Notes under the pieces: generated by a model
What the model was told of the DNA's origin: nothing
Seen by the model: the letters and a program-made list of their open reading frames with translations, nothing else
The model's database searches: none
NCBI GenBank assembly: GCA_029582165.1
Contig: CM055876.1
Coordinates: 27,969,317-28,033,316 of the forward strand
DNA: 64,000 nt
Direction: 5' to 3'
From: Portulaca oleracea
Lineage: Eukaryota; Streptophyta; Magnoliopsida; Caryophyllales; Portulacaceae
In this document: positions 12,068 to 23,800 of the stretch, piece by piece
How positions within the stretch are numbered: position 1 is the first letter of the stretch
Layout of the letters: each line of letters begins with the position of its first letter
Program-made: the position numbers and the translations under genes

Positions 12068-12075
12068 GGGGGGGA
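12064..12075 (+). other. polypurine tract of copia element 1
   Basis: A G-run (TTGAGGGGGGGA) lies immediately 5' of the 3' LTR start TGTAGAG. This is the RNase H-resistant primer for plus-strand synthesis in LTR elements. Confidence 0.85.
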
Positions 12076-12267
12076 TGTAGAGAATCGAATTAGTTTTCAA
12101 TTTATTACAATTTGTTACTACAGTAGATGGGTTGCTGGGGTTTCTGTTATAACCTTCTTCCACCACTGCTCATAACTAATTTTTTCTTACTCTCCTATTT
12201 ATTTGTATCATTGGTTCAGATGTTAATATACACATATACACAAAATTCTCTCAAATATTTTTTCTCA
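12076..12267 (+). repeat. 3' LTR of copia element 1
   Basis: 192 bp, TGTAGAG...TTTTCTCA. About nine substitutions separate it from the 5' LTR, most of them transitions. Confidence 0.9.
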
Positions 12268-12541
12268 GCTTCTGGACGAGATACGTGAAAAATGACGACC
12301 AGTTGAAAAAAAGTGAAGGCTGATTTTTTTTCTTTTTTCTTAAAATATATGCATCAATCCCTCAGGGATAGAAACTCATTCCCCCCATAATTGGGGGTAT
12401 CCGATTCCTCCCGGGGAATAGGAAATCCTTAAGAATAACAATGAATTCCATTCCAAAACATGTCTCCAAACAAAAGAGAAAGGAATTAGAACTCATCCCA
12501 CCCTTATTCCATTCCTATTTTACTTACCAAACAGGTCCTTA

Positions 12542-13118
12542 CTAGGTTTTAAATCTTGGTGACTATAATTTTCTTTGTAGGATGTGAGATTTATCAATAC
12601 TCCTAAATTATACAACTAGTTTGGCGTCGTGGAAACCCCCTCCACCGCCTACTAACACGTTAGGTTTATACCGTGTAAGGGAACTCGATGGATGTGTTTG
12701 CTTATTCTTATAAACAAAATCATTTAAAAATTCATTATCAAGCTTTAGATATTTTCTTCAGTTTGTTGAATATCACCCCCTTTATTTTTATTTGATTTTT
12801 AAATAAATTCTTTACTTTATATTATCTATCACTTTATAATTGTAATAAATTATTTAAAAGTTATTTATGAATAATATTAAAAATTAATTTTAGTTAAATA
12901 TACTTAAAAATAAATTTTTCTATTAACTATTCCATATATTGTTACAACATAAAATTTTACCTCAATCATCTAACATGATAGATAAAAGAATAAAGGTAAT
13001 ATCATATAAAGGGGCAAGGTGAAATAACATATGGATTGCATGAAAACTGAAAGTGGCAAATATGAAAGTCTAATGATTTTTCAATTATTCAAAAACATTT
13101 ATTAGACAGAAAAATTCA
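12542..13118. other. AT-rich spacer; contains the left ATTCA target copy of copia element 2
   Basis: No gene seen. The last five bases (13114-13118, ATTCA) are the left TSD of copia element 2; the matching copy is at 40532-40536. Confidence 0.6.
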
Positions 13119-13685
13119 TGTTAGGAAAGTGTCCTAAAATCACCAAATCTCTTGATCTCACAATTATTTATTTCCTAATTGTATTAGGATATTATTTAGG
13201 TTTCCTTATTGTGTTGGGTTTCCTAATTGTATTAGATTCTAAATCTATTTGGAGTGGGAGTCATGTTAGGTTATAGGGAGTTCTCCCTATAAATAGGGTG
13301 CATGTTTCTCCACCAAAAACACATCGGTAAACACACACAAAGCTAGAGAGAGAGAAAATATTGAGAGAGAAAGGGTTCTCACCAATATTTTCCCCAGTGT
13401 ATCCTGAGATATTGTGAGTTGAGTGTTGAGAGATTGTTATTGTAATCTCCTTTGTGGATCGCATCACACCCTGTGATAGTGATCAGGTTGGACTCCTCCT
13501 TTCTCATAGTGGATTATTTTAATTTGTCGCGTCCGTGGGTTTTTCTCCGAGTTCTTGGTTTCCACGTAATTCTGGTGTTTGATTTTATCGCTTATTTTTC
13601 GTTCCTAAATATTGTCGTAATATCCGCATCTCGTTTCGATTCTATTATTCGCTCACGTTACCTTGCTACTCACTTTTCTCTAACA
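13119..13685 (+). repeat. 5' LTR of copia element 2
   Basis: 567 bp, TGTTAGGAAAG...TTTCTCTAACA. The portion 13463-13685 aligns with the surviving 3' LTR piece 40300-40531, with roughly 18 differences or small indels by eye (about 8%). This is the largest divergence among the LTR pairs in this nest. Confidence 0.9.
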
Positions 13686-13687
13686 AG

Positions 13688-13699
13688 TGGTATCAGAGC
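13688..13699 (+). other. primer-binding site, tRNA-Met, of copia element 2
   Basis: TGGTATCAGAGC lies two bases after the LTR end. Confidence 0.88.
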
Positions 13700-13702
13700 A
13701 AG

Positions 13703-14521
13703 GTGGAGATGGCTTCAATCATGAAGTGCGATATTCCAAAATTTGATGGAACGAGGAGTTTTACTATGTGGAGACTGCAGATGAAGGCGGTCCTGATTCA
13801 GCACGGGTTATGGGATATGATTGAGTATCCCGACACGAAGACTGATGCGACAATGAGCGATGATGAATTCAAAAAACTCCAGAAGGATATCAAGGGGAAT
13901 CTGACTCCAAGGGAGTGGAAGAAGCTTGAAGATAAGACTCTGGCGGGGATTCAACTGTGCTTGGCGGAGCACATTCAGAGAGAGGTGATGCATATCGAGA
14001 AACCTCGGGAGCTCTGGACCAAACTGGAAGAGCTGTACATGTCGAAGAGTCATGCAAACAAGTACCGAATGAAGGAGAAATTCTATAGGCTGAAGATGCT
14101 CCAAGGTACTTCTATTCAGGCACATCTTAGTGAATTTGATTCTATTATTACTGAATTGGAATCAATGGATATAAAACACATTGATGAGGATAAGGCTTTT
14201 CATTTAATTATGTCCCTACCTGCATCACATAAACAATTTAAGGAAATCATGTTGTATGGAAATCGTGGTGACCTTAACCTTAGTGAAGTAAAGGCTAGTT
14301 TACTGTCTAAGGAGAAACTTGATACCGATGGTGATGACCAGGGTGGTGATGTTATGGTTGTAAGGGGTAGAAATACTGAACGTAAGGGAAACGGGTCTAG
14401 AGGGAGGTCTAAACACCATTCAAAGTCTAGGAATCCTCACAAGAATAAGAAGTGTAACTACTGTAGTAAGATGGGACATATAGAGAGAGACTGTTGGGCA
14501 AAACAGAGAGACCGGAAGTAG
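13703..14521 (+). pseudogene. gag: copia element 2 gag (ends at a premature TAG)
   Basis: The frame is open for 272 codons from an ATG just after the PBS; a second ATG at 13709 gives the more usual start MASIMKCDIPKFDG. It carries FTMWRLQMKAVLIQHGLWD, the copia gag helix LWTKLEELYMSKSHANKYRMK, and the CCHC knuckle CNYCSKMGHIERDC near its C-terminus. TAG (14519-14521) interrupts what continues as ENKDNHTKPGTSN in the same frame toward the protease, so gag and pol were probably one polyprotein. The product coats genomic RNA and forms particles in this family. Confidence 0.85.
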
Positions 14522-16222
14522 GAGAATAAGGATAATCACACCAAACCTGGTACCTCAAACTGCGTAGAGTCCGAGTCAGATGGTGATGGGTTTGTAGTTA
14601 CGGATGATGCCTTGGCTACCACATCGAGTAGGATAGCTAGAGATGAGTGGGTTCTTGACACGGGGTGCACCTATCATATGTGTCCTCATAAGGACTGGTT
14701 CGAGTCTTATGAGAGTGTTGACACCGGGGTCGCAGTCATGGGTAACGACACAGCCTGCTAGGTTGTAGGAATCGGTGTCATCAAAACCAAGACTCATGAT
14801 GGCATCGTTAGAACTCTCAAGGAGGTTCGTCATATCCCTAACATGACTCGAAATTTAATTTCTTTGGGTACTCTTGAAGCTAACGGCTACAGGTACAAAG
14901 GAGAAGATGGTGTTTTGAAAGTGTGCAGGGATTCCATGGTTCTTAAGAAGGGCATCAGGAAGGGCAGTCTATACATCCTGCAGGGGTCTACAGTGACAGG
15001 ATTTGCAGCGGTAGTCCTAAATCTTGATGAGTCCGACAGCACAAAACCGTGGCACATGAGACTAGGCCACATGGGCGAGAAGAGAATGCCAATGTTGAGT
15101 AAGAAGGGATACCTTGAAGGCGCAAAGATCGGCAAGTTGGAGTTTTGCGATCACTGTGTCTATGGGAAACAGAAGAGGGTTAGCTTTTCAAGGGCTAAAC
15201 ATACAACAGCAGGGATCCTTGATTATATTCATTCAGATTTGTGGGGTCCTGCTAGAGTGCCATCACTGGGAAGCAAGCGCTACATGTTGACATTCGTGGA
15301 TGACTTCTCGAGGAAGACTTGGGTTTATTTCCTGCGGCACAAGAATGAGACATTCTCATATTTCAAGAAGTTCAAAGCTTTGGTGGAGAACCAGACAGGC
15401 AGGAAAATCAAGTAACTCAAGACTGACAATGGGTTGGAGTTTGTTGATTCTGAATTTACTGAATTCTGCGAGGAGCATGGGATTGCGAGGCATCGAACCT
15501 TGGTGGGTAAGCCTCAGCAAAACGGGGTAGCCGAGAGAATCAATAGGACACTCTGGAGAAAGCCCACTGCATGCTCTCGAATGTAGGGCTTTGGAAGAAC
15601 AAATCTTTATGGGCAGAGGTGATATCTACTGCCTGCTACCTGCTGAACAGATCACCTCATGCCTCTATCGAATACCAGATTCCTGAGGAAGTATGGATAT
15701 GTAATCCAGTTAATTATTCTAACTTGAGAATTTTTGGATGTCCTGTATATGTCCATGTGAATGATGGGAAGCTGTCTCCCAAGGCTGTTAAATGCATGTT
15801 TTTAGGTTACGGGTCTGAGTCTAAGGGATATAGAATGTGGTGTCCTGATTTGATGAAAATTATTCAGTCTAGAGATGTAACCTTTAATGAAACTGCTATG
15901 TTATCTGGAATGGAATCTACCGGTACTTCTGATGATGCAGGAAATCAGGAGAAGGATGCAGGAAGAATGGTGTTCGAGGTGGAGCAGGCTCAAGGTGGAG
16001 ATGCTAGAAACCTGCAATCAAGAGCAAACTACTGATGCTCCTGAACCAACTCAGGTTGATGAGCCTGAGATTGAGACGAATGTTCCTCAAGTGGAGGAAC
16101 AACCATGCATTGCTAGAGATCGTCCTAGGAGGGAGATCAGGAGACCAACGCGATATACTGAAGAAGATGATGCTATGATTGCTTATGCGCCGAGTGTTGC
16201 AGAGGAGACACCTGAAGGTGCT
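14522..16222 (+). pseudogene. pol: copia element 2 protease-integrase (broken, cut off by gypsy A)
   Basis: The protease motif WVLDTGCTYHMCPH is intact near 14650. A TAG occurs at 14759-14761. The frame from 14843 carries the integrase zinc region HMRLGHMGEKRM...CDHCVYGKQ and the first catalytic Asp in HSDLWGPA. TAA at 15413-15415 breaks it just before LKTDNGLEF (second Asp), and PQQNGVAERINR (Glu) follows. An indel near 15560 moves the frame to SNVGLWKNKSLWAEVISTACYLLNRSPHAS, and another near 16000 leads to REIRRPTRYTEED. The coding sequence stops at EETPEGA, where gypsy A begins. No RT is left. Confidence 0.87.
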
Positions 16223-16811
16223 TGTAACGACCCGCCCTAAAACCGTTTTAATTAAAAGCTTAATCACGGTAATTAACTAGAATACGCGGTTAAAAATTTT
16301 TCTTCTTTTACGTTAATATTGTAATTATTATTTTTATTATTTATTTATGCGCGACAGGTCTCAAGCAAGGCGATGGTTAAACGGGTTGATTTTATGTTAT
16401 CTCGGATTTAAAGTTATAAATATTATTACGAGTTTACAAATACTTTTGCGATAAGTTATATAATTTATTTTATCGTTCTCAATTTTACGTTCGTAACCGA
16501 AGAAGGTTATATTAATTTTAATTTCCGTTTCAGTTACGATTTATATTATCCAACCTTTCTAATTGCAATCTTTTGGCCAACCTATTCCATTAATGTGTCC
16601 TACCAATTTATTTTATGTGGTTTAATACTAGTCAATTTTACCCGATTTATTTTCAAGAAATTTTATTTAATCATTTGCTAAACTATTTTATCAAGTCTCA
16701 TGTCAATTAATTTTATTTAGTCGATACCAATTATTTCACCTAGCTAGTTTATATTACTAATTGTCTAAGTTAACTTCTAATCTAGAGAGTTAATTATTTA
16801 AGGGGTTTATT

Positions 16812-16820
16812 TATATAAAA
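16812..16820 (+). promoter_or_regulatory. TATA-like box in LTR A
   Basis: TATATAAAA followed by GGGGAGGATGC and a pyrimidine-rich stretch. The same context is preserved in the 3' LTR (about 25863-25871). Position about 590 bp into the LTR is reasonable for the U3/R border; inferred, not proven. Confidence 0.55.
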
Positions 16821-18596
16821 GGGGAGGATGCTAAGGCCTTTTTACTCATTCTCTTAAATCAGAAATTACACCACCATTTCTCCACTCTTTCTTCCTCCTC
16901 TCTCCACGCCATTGACTCCTGTTTTCGGCCAAATTCAGTGACGGTGACCTCGCCGGTGACCACCAGGGGTGGCCGAGCCACCTCCTCCATCTCTTCTCTT
17001 GTTTTTCTCCTTCAATTTCTTCTCCAAGTGGTATAATTCTCAAACCCTAACTCTATTCTTTATGCTCTAATCTGAAATTTCACTTCTAATTTGTGTTTTC
17101 TTGATGTTTTTCATCTCCTTTATGATTTCTAAGCATGAACTTATAGTGTGGTTAAGTTAGAGCGACTAGGGTTTGAGTTTGAAGTTGATGCATGATAATT
17201 TGGTGAAGTTGTGAAGTGATTCTTGTTAGTTCTTGATGAGTTGTGAGATATGTTACTTGCATGTGGTTTTGATGAGTAATATTGGTCATTAAGGGACTGT
17301 TTTGAAGTGATTATTATGTTAATTAAGTTATTCAACACTTGGATGATATGATTTTAGTGTGAATTTGTCATGGGTGTGCTAATTTGAACTTTGATTGAAA
17401 TTACATTTGTTATCTATGGATGCATGTGAAAGATACCATCTTATTTGGGGTATTCATGGGTGCTCAATTCTAGAAATATCATGGGTTATGGTTAAATTAG
17501 AAATTGGTGGTGTATTAGTGTAAATTAAGAGCCAAAAGAGGTCATGCAAGGGAAGAAAGATTAGCTTAAATACATTCTGTTGCTATCTGGTTTTTTCAGA
17601 GGATGTAAAATGTGAGTTTTGCCCAAATTTTTACTTAAAATGATAGCCCACATCATTATCTAACTCTTGGCTTTGGAATTTCGAGAATCCGATATGTGTA
17701 GCTCGAGATATAAGCAAAACCGTGAAAGGGTGCAATTATATATGTTTTCTGAGTCAGTAACTTCTTGCTAAGTTTTCGTCCATTTGGAGACTTTATTGGC
17801 TTTAGTGGTAAATATAAAAGTTTTAGGTCTCTCTTCGAGCTTTCCAGAAACATAAGGTTTGCGTCCATACGATATCAAGAGAATGAGATATGAGGTCGAG
17901 AGTGTAGGACGTCGACAAAGTTTCTGCCCAGAATTTTATTAATTAATTTTCTATCTTTAAGGGTGCAAGGTGATTCTTAGAGAGCTCTCATGAGATGGTA
18001 ACCATTGTAATATTGTTAAATGGGTTGGATAGGTATGCTAATATGATTTAAGGCATTTTAGTAGTTGGAGTTTAGCTCCTAAAGGTTTCTCAAATTTTAG
18101 CAATGTCAATGATCGTTCGATAATCTTTTCTCATCGCTTGCCGACATTCCCTTTTCAAATTCAAGGACCATGTCTTTTCTCTTGAGTAAGCCTTCAAAGA
18201 TTCCATTCCCGTTCAAACTAATTGCTAAGATTGCTCTATCTTTCCATCGATCCCATTCAAGTTTCAATAGAAGTTTCGCTCTAAAATTCCAAACCGCGTA
18301 ATTCCTTCTAAACATTCTGCTTCTGTCCGGGCTGTTTTCCGAGCCCTTTCCTTCATTTTAAACCTTCGGGCCAGTTGATAAAGTGGTAGGGCATGATTTT
18401 CCCTTTCCGACAAGTACTCGTTTGCAAAAATCTGAGATTTCTAGCTCAAGTTATCATCAAAACATTGATTTATCAAAAACTGAAATTTTTATTTTCTCAT
18501 CCCTTTTCAGTTATCAAATTTTAAGTATTTTAACCTTAGCTTATGGAATTACAAGGATTTTATTAAAATTCTCAACTTCCTATACTCTTTTTATAG

Positions 18597-18659
18597 TTTC
18601 CAAGTCGCCCAAGCCATCCCAAGCTCGAGGCACGTCGCTAGATCTTTCTACTACCCAAG
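18597..18659 (+). other. candidate 63-nt spliced exon in LTR A leader
   Basis: Bounded by an acceptor-like CTTTTTATAG (ends 18596) and a donor-like CCCAAG|GTACAC (GT at 18660-18661). LTR B has the same arrangement with an exon of identical length at 29331-29393, although the sequences differ at many positions. A downstream acceptor TTTTGTTTTAG ends at 19155 in A and 29864 in B. Splicing is inferred. Confidence 0.4.
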
Positions 18660-18855
18660 GTACACGGATTGTCCAACTTTTCGCTCCTTATTATCGTTTA
18701 ACGTTTTCATGGTTATTTTAAGTTCGTTCTTTATTGTTTATTTTACGGTTTTAAAGATCCCATTTTATGTATTCTTTGTGCTAGTTAATTTTAGGTGCTA
18801 GCTCTCTTGTTATGTATGATACTCCTAATCAGAGTGTCCAGACCTGGCCAGTGTC

Positions 18856-19126
18856 GACTGTTCAGCAGTCAACCATTCCAAACTTCGATCGGTTTGGGCA
18901 TGCGCGTGTGTGAGATGCATTGCATCGATCGTAAGGGACCAAATACTTATGTTTTAGTACCTATCTTACCTTTTATGTACTTTACCTTTTATGTTGATGA
19001 ATCAAGTTATTTTATTCTTGTTTATCCCTTTTCCCGTTTTCAAAATGAATTTAAATGCCGGCACTAAAACCGTTTTCGAACGGTTTGACGTGTTGGAGGT
19101 TTGTGTACTGAGTGTCCCCCCACTCA
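18856..19126 (+). other. conserved four-hairpin set in LTR A
   Basis: Four short stem-loops occur in order. H1 is GACTG-TTCAG-CAGTC (18856-18870). H2 is GATGC-ATT-GCATC (18914-18926). H3 is AAACCGTT-TTCG-AACGGTTT (19067-19086). H4 is TGAGTG-TCCCCC-CACTCA (19109-19126). All four recur in LTR B with changed loops, and H2 shows a compensatory pair change. They lie within the second candidate intron of the leader. Confidence 0.6.
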
Positions 19127-19548
19127 CTTTTCGTTGTTTTAATGTTTTGTTTTAGGCGGTCCGAGCTCTCAAGGTAAAGGCAAGGATAAGCAAAAGTAGG
19201 AGTTTTCCCGATCAGGGTAGTCAGGAATGTCGTTGTTGGCCGACTCCGGTGGTCTTTATGGTTTTGAAAGCCGTTTTATTTATGGAAAGGGGTTGTTATA
19301 TATATTTATATCTTTGATGGTTGTATAAATTCTAATTCTCATGTTTTGGTGGTTCCTAAGTATGGAGTATTTGTTGTATGTTAGTTGGTGATTTAAGTGT
19401 TCTGTAATGGTGTGTTTGGGTTTGTAGCCTTGTCCCGAGTGGGGACGGCGGTAATACCTCCACCCTAGGTGTTCCGTTGCGCTAATCACGGGTTTAGTGT
19501 ATGTTTAATGTCAATCTTGTGATTAAGGGTGTTGGGGTGTTACAGTTG

Positions 19549-19560
19549 TGGTATCAGAGC
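19549..19560 (+). other. primer-binding site, tRNA-Met, of gypsy A
   Basis: TGGTATCAGAGC four bases after the LTR end (GTTG spacer). Confidence 0.9.
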
Positions 19561-19877
19561 GGAGTTATAAGAAGAGTTTGAGGAATTAGCGTCTCTTAGG
19601 GAGTATGACATGTATGTGTGAAGTTTAGGTGTAAATGTGTGGTATGTGTGTGCTTTATGGATGGAAATTGGAAACATGTGAATTGGTTGGTTAGACGTTG
19701 AGCATGAAGCTCCAAGTGAATATATGAAGTGTATACGTTTTCTTGCAGGTTTGAAGTTATGTAAAATTTGGGATAGTCCAGTTTATAAGGGAAGTGCGCC
19801 GAAATCTCCCCAGAAATTAGAAAGTTTAGTAGCACGTTTAAGAAAGCTTAAGTGCAAAGAGGGAATAAACTAAAGGT

Positions 19878-20357
19878 TTGGTGCAAGTGAAGTACGATAA
19901 GTGTTTTGAGAGTGTGAGTTTACACGTCAGCAAGCTAGGGTCGTTCCTACATGAAATGCTCGCTTTGCCCGCTCCCCATAACGCAGGAATAACTCCACCT
20001 CATGTTTTCTTTCCACCGGCGGACGAAGTTCGACTCCACTTTACGCCTCTTATCATGGGACGTCCTATCGTGCCGTTTTCGCCATCCCGCCGTGAGTCTA
20101 CGCCCTCGGAGCAAGAGCCCGAGGAAGAAGAAGACCCGAGTATGGACCTGGATGAGGAGGAGATGGGCCAAGGGCCTGATCACGATAGAGACCGCGGCAG
20201 GGAGACACCTTCCCATGTGGTTCCAATAGCGAGGAACCTTGAGAAGGCAAATTCGGGGCCCAGAATCCGCCAAACAAAGCGCAAAAGCACTCGCCCTTTG
20301 AGGCTACATCACTTAGAGGAGCCAAGGGAGCAGGAGCGGTCTAACTCCCGTGTTTGA
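19878..20357 (+). pseudogene. extra ORF upstream of gag, gypsy A (N-terminally deleted)
   Basis: An open frame of 159 codons in sense orientation lies between the PBS and gag. It is not gag, pol or a known domain to me. From residue 14 it matches the extra ORF of gypsy B: SLHVSKLG.(F/Y)LHE.L.LPA, then PPADEVRLHF and GRPIVP, an acidic stretch EEEEDPSMDLD, and a basic tail GPRIRQTKRKS with a possible nuclear-localisation signal. The B protein has about 105 extra N-terminal residues. In A these and part of the leader were lost in a deletion joining sequence equivalent to B 30580 with B 31270, so the first 13 codons here are probably not original. Confidence 0.7.
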
Positions 20358-20895
20358 AGAAATACTAACCGATTTTTGTGCAGGGATAGCTAGGAAGCTA
20401 ACCTTATTTTAGCTAGTTGACAAAATTAGTTGCGATTAGCCATATCTTTTGTTTTAAGGTCATCAAGTGTTCTTAGTCAAACTATGCTAATTTTGGGACC
20501 CTCCCTACGTTATTGGGTGAAGGGAGGCAGTATATGTATTTTGAATTGTTGATTTGCGTATTTGTTGGGACATATTTCGGAAATGATTGCAACAGGATAC
20601 CCGAGAAAAAAGAAAAGGGGGATCCAAATTTTCTATAATGTCTATCGATGGGTATGCTAGTATTATTGTTTGAGGTTTGAGGTCCTAAGTATTTAGGAAG
20701 CCTTGTGAGGCGATATTATCCTTGTTATATATGAATGTGTTCATGTGCGAAAATGTATGTTGGGGTTTATTGTGACAATAAAATCATTGGGGCTATATGC
20801 ATGATTAAAAATAACGAATGTGTAAAACATGTTACCAGAGATTAATGGCTATGAATTGTGTTGATTATTGAATTACTCTTTATAAAATGTGTAGC
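20358..20895. other. untranslated spacer between extra ORF and gag, gypsy A
   Basis: About 540 bp with an acceptor-like TTTTTGTGCAG at about 20385 and AATGTGTAG at 20886-20894, one base before the gag ATG. No coding signal. Confidence 0.5.
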
Positions 20896-23800
20896 ATGTC
20901 TCAGACATCGGGGAATTCACCACTTGCATGAAGCGGCAAATGGGAACCAACTAGAGTTGCAGGGACCCCAACTTACCCCAGGAATAGTATCCCAACCTGA
21001 GTCGTCTTTAGGATCAGTCCCTCCTAATCCACCACTATACCCCGACCATTTTGGGTTTTTTGTCCAGGAGTTGCTAAGACGGATACCTGTCCCATCTATG
21101 GCCCAACCAAGTAACCCTAAGGAGGAAAACTATGCTGATAGGGTGGCAAAACGTAACCCCACCACCTATGGGGGAGGGTATGACCCCGTAATTTTGGAAG
21201 ATTGGATTAGGGATCTAGAAAAGATCTTCGAAGTAGTAGGGGTGCCGGAAGGAAAGAGATTGACAATAGGGACTTTCTACCTAAAGAGAAAGGCCGACAT
21301 TTGGTGGAGGACCGTCAGGGAAAGATATCAAGGGACGACCAAGACATGGAACGATTTCTTAAATGATCTTAGAGCACAATTCTATCCCCTAACCCTTAGA
21401 CAGAAAAAAGAGAAGGAGTTCCTAGATTGGAGCATGGTGAACAAGGATATTTCGGTGATATAGTATACCTCCAAGTTCAATGAATTGTCCCACTTCGCCC
21501 CGGAGTATGTGGCGTCTGAAAACATGAAGATGTTTAGGTATGAGGGAGGTCTAGCACTATATATACGCAGCCAACTGTCTTCACATCACTTCTCGACTAT
21601 GCAAGAAATGTATGAAAGGGCTGCGGAGGTAGAAAGAGTCAGGAAGGAGTTGAAAGCTTTAAGTCAAGGAAGTCAGGGGAGTAGTAAGAGAAAGTGGAAT
21701 GAAAAAGGAGTGTTTCCTTCACCTACTGTGGAAACTAACCAGCCCAAGAGGCCGAATACCCCCAAATCCTAGGAGTCAACCTAACCCGCCTACCACCAGG
21801 GAACCATGTAAGAAATGCGGGAGAACGAATCATTCAACCGCGCAGTGCCGGGTAGGCACCAACAGTTGCTTATGGTGCGGTGGAGCTGAAAATAGGGCGG
21901 CCGAGTGCCCCAAAAGGTCCAAGATGCCGGAACCTGGAACGACACGGCCAGCACCACCCTCAAGGACAGCACCGCAGCAGGGAAGCGTGGGGCAAGCCTA
22001 CGTTATGGGCAAAAGGGAAGCAGCAAAGTCTGGTATGGTCGTGACCGGAACTGTTTATATACATGCTAAGCCTCTAATTACATTATTTGATTCTGGAGCC
22101 ACGCATTCGTTTATTTGATCTAAAGTTGCGTCAAGGTTGAATTTAAGAAATCTAACATATGAGGTAAATTATTTAATCAGTTTACCTAATGGTCAAACCA
22201 TAGCATGTGAAAAATGTTTTGTGGGAGTTCCACTTGTTTTAAATAAGGAAACCTTCCCAGCTAATCTCATTCAGTTGGATTTAGAAGAATTTGACATCAT
22301 TTTGGGTATGGATTGGTTGAATGTAACACAAGCTCAAATTCGATGTGGTGAAGGGACAGTTGTTCTTAAGAATGCCTCAGGAGTTGAAATTTGTTTTATT
22401 GGGGACCTAGGAGTAAATCCATGTCCTATCATAACATATATAAAGGCTCGAAAGTTGCTAAATCACGGGTGCAAGGGTTACCTGTGTTCGATTAGTGAAG
22501 ATCCTAAGGATTCGCCCAGGATGGAAGAAATTCCTGTAGTGCAAGAGTTTCGAGATGCTTTCACTGAGGAAGTTACGGAGTTACCCCCAAGGAGGGAAAT
22601 AGACTTCGAAATAGAGCTAGTTCCTGGAACTCGGCCTATATCTAAAGCACCCTATCGAATGGCACCAGCTGAGCTTAATGAGTTAAAGGTGCAGTTGGAA
22701 GACTTATTAAGCAAAGGTTTTATTAGACCTAGTACGACGCCCTGGGGAGCTCCAGTGTTGTTTGTACGGAAGAAGGACGAAAGTCTGAGATTATGCATCG
22801 ACTACCGAGAGTTGAACAAAGTCACGATCAAGAACAAGTACCCTCTTCCTAGAATTGATGATCTATTTGACCAACTCCAAGGAGCAGGAGTATTTTCTAA
22901 GATTGATTTGAGGTCAGGATACCACCAACTTTGGGTTAAGGATGAGGACATCTCTAAAACTGCCTTTAGAACAAGATATGGGCACTATGAATTTACTGTG
23001 ATGCCTTTTGGACTTACGAATGCCCCAGCAGTGTTTATGGATTTGATGAACTGAGTGTTCAAGCCTTATCTGGATAAGTTTGTGGTAGTTTTCATTGATG
23101 ATATATTGGTGTACTCAAAGAGTAGAGAGGAACATGGAAATCATTTAAGGATGGTGCTCCAGACGCTAAGAGAGCGTCGGTTATATGCTAAGTTTTCGAA
23201 ATGTAAGTTTTGGCTCAAGGAAGTCGGATTTTTAGGGCATATAGTCACCAATGAAGGGATCCGGGTGGACCCTAGCAAAGTATCCGCCGTTAAAGATTGG
23301 GTGAGACCCACTACGGTTATAGAAGTCCGAAGCTTTTTGGGTATGGCCGGATACTATAGGAGGTTCGTTCCGAACTTTTCTAAAATAGCTCTTCCCTTAA
23401 CCAATCTCCTCAAGAAGACGACCCGGTTTGAATGGACCGACAAGTGTGGAGAGGCTTTTCAAGCACTTAAGGAGAAGCTCACAACCGCCCCAGTTTTGTC
23501 CCTACTTGAGGAAGGAAAGGAGTATGTAGTGTACAGTGATGCGTCATATCAAGGGCTGGGGTGCGTGCTGATGCAAAACGATAAAATGATAGCTTATGCT
23601 TCACGACAGCTAAAGCCGTATGAGAAGAATTACCCGACGCATGACTTAGAGCTAGCGGCAGTAATTTTTGCCCTAAAGATTTGGAGGCATTATCTTTATG
23701 GAGTCCCTACTACTATCTTTACGGATCATAAGAGCCTCAAGTACATTTTCACTCAAAGAGAGTTGAATCTCAGGCAGCGAAGATGGTTAGAACTTATCAA

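Larger units (their letters stand above)
7186..12267 (+). mobile_element. Ty1/copia retrotransposon, element 1 (defective)
   Basis: A complete-length but dead element with 192-bp LTRs, a tRNA-Met primer-binding site, gag, protease, integrase, RT/RNase H and polypurine tract in copia order. The LTRs differ at about 9 of 192 positions by eye. Flanking pentamers ATTTC (7181-7185) and GCTTC (12268-12272) match at three of five bases and may be a decayed TSD. It interrupts the Harbinger-like element, so it is younger than that element. Confidence 0.9.
6220..12538. mobile_element. PIF/Harbinger-like non-autonomous element, split by copia element 1
   Basis: The left end GGGCTTGTTTGGAGAG and the right end (reversed GGACCTGTTTGG) form imperfect TIRs of the GGGCCTGTTTGG type. 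Both are bordered by TTA (6217-6219 and 12539-12541), the 3-bp TSD expected for PIF/Harbinger. The subterminal text 'ATGGAATTAGAAACCTG' recurs inverted in the copy at 56902-57990. Removing the copia insertion (7186-12267) leaves about 1.24 kb, too short for a transposase, so it is non-autonomous. A minus-strand frame at 7035-6853 is unrecognised; it might be a captured fragment. Confidence 0.75.
16223..19544 (+). repeat. 5' LTR of gypsy A (3.3 kb)
   Basis: Begins TGTAACGACCCGCCC and ends GGGGTGTTACA, 3322 bp. A TATA-like box TATATAAAA is at 16812-16820, so most of the LTR would be transcribed leader. It shares its order of conserved blocks with LTR B: a 63-bp candidate exon (18597-18659), a hairpin set (18856-19126) and a TTTTGTTTTAG acceptor-like site (ending 19155). 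Confidence 0.9.

Noticed and set aside
16846..18721. Short frames repeated in both copies of LTR A
   Set aside because: They are inside the LTR on both strands, differ in LTR B, and have no domain.
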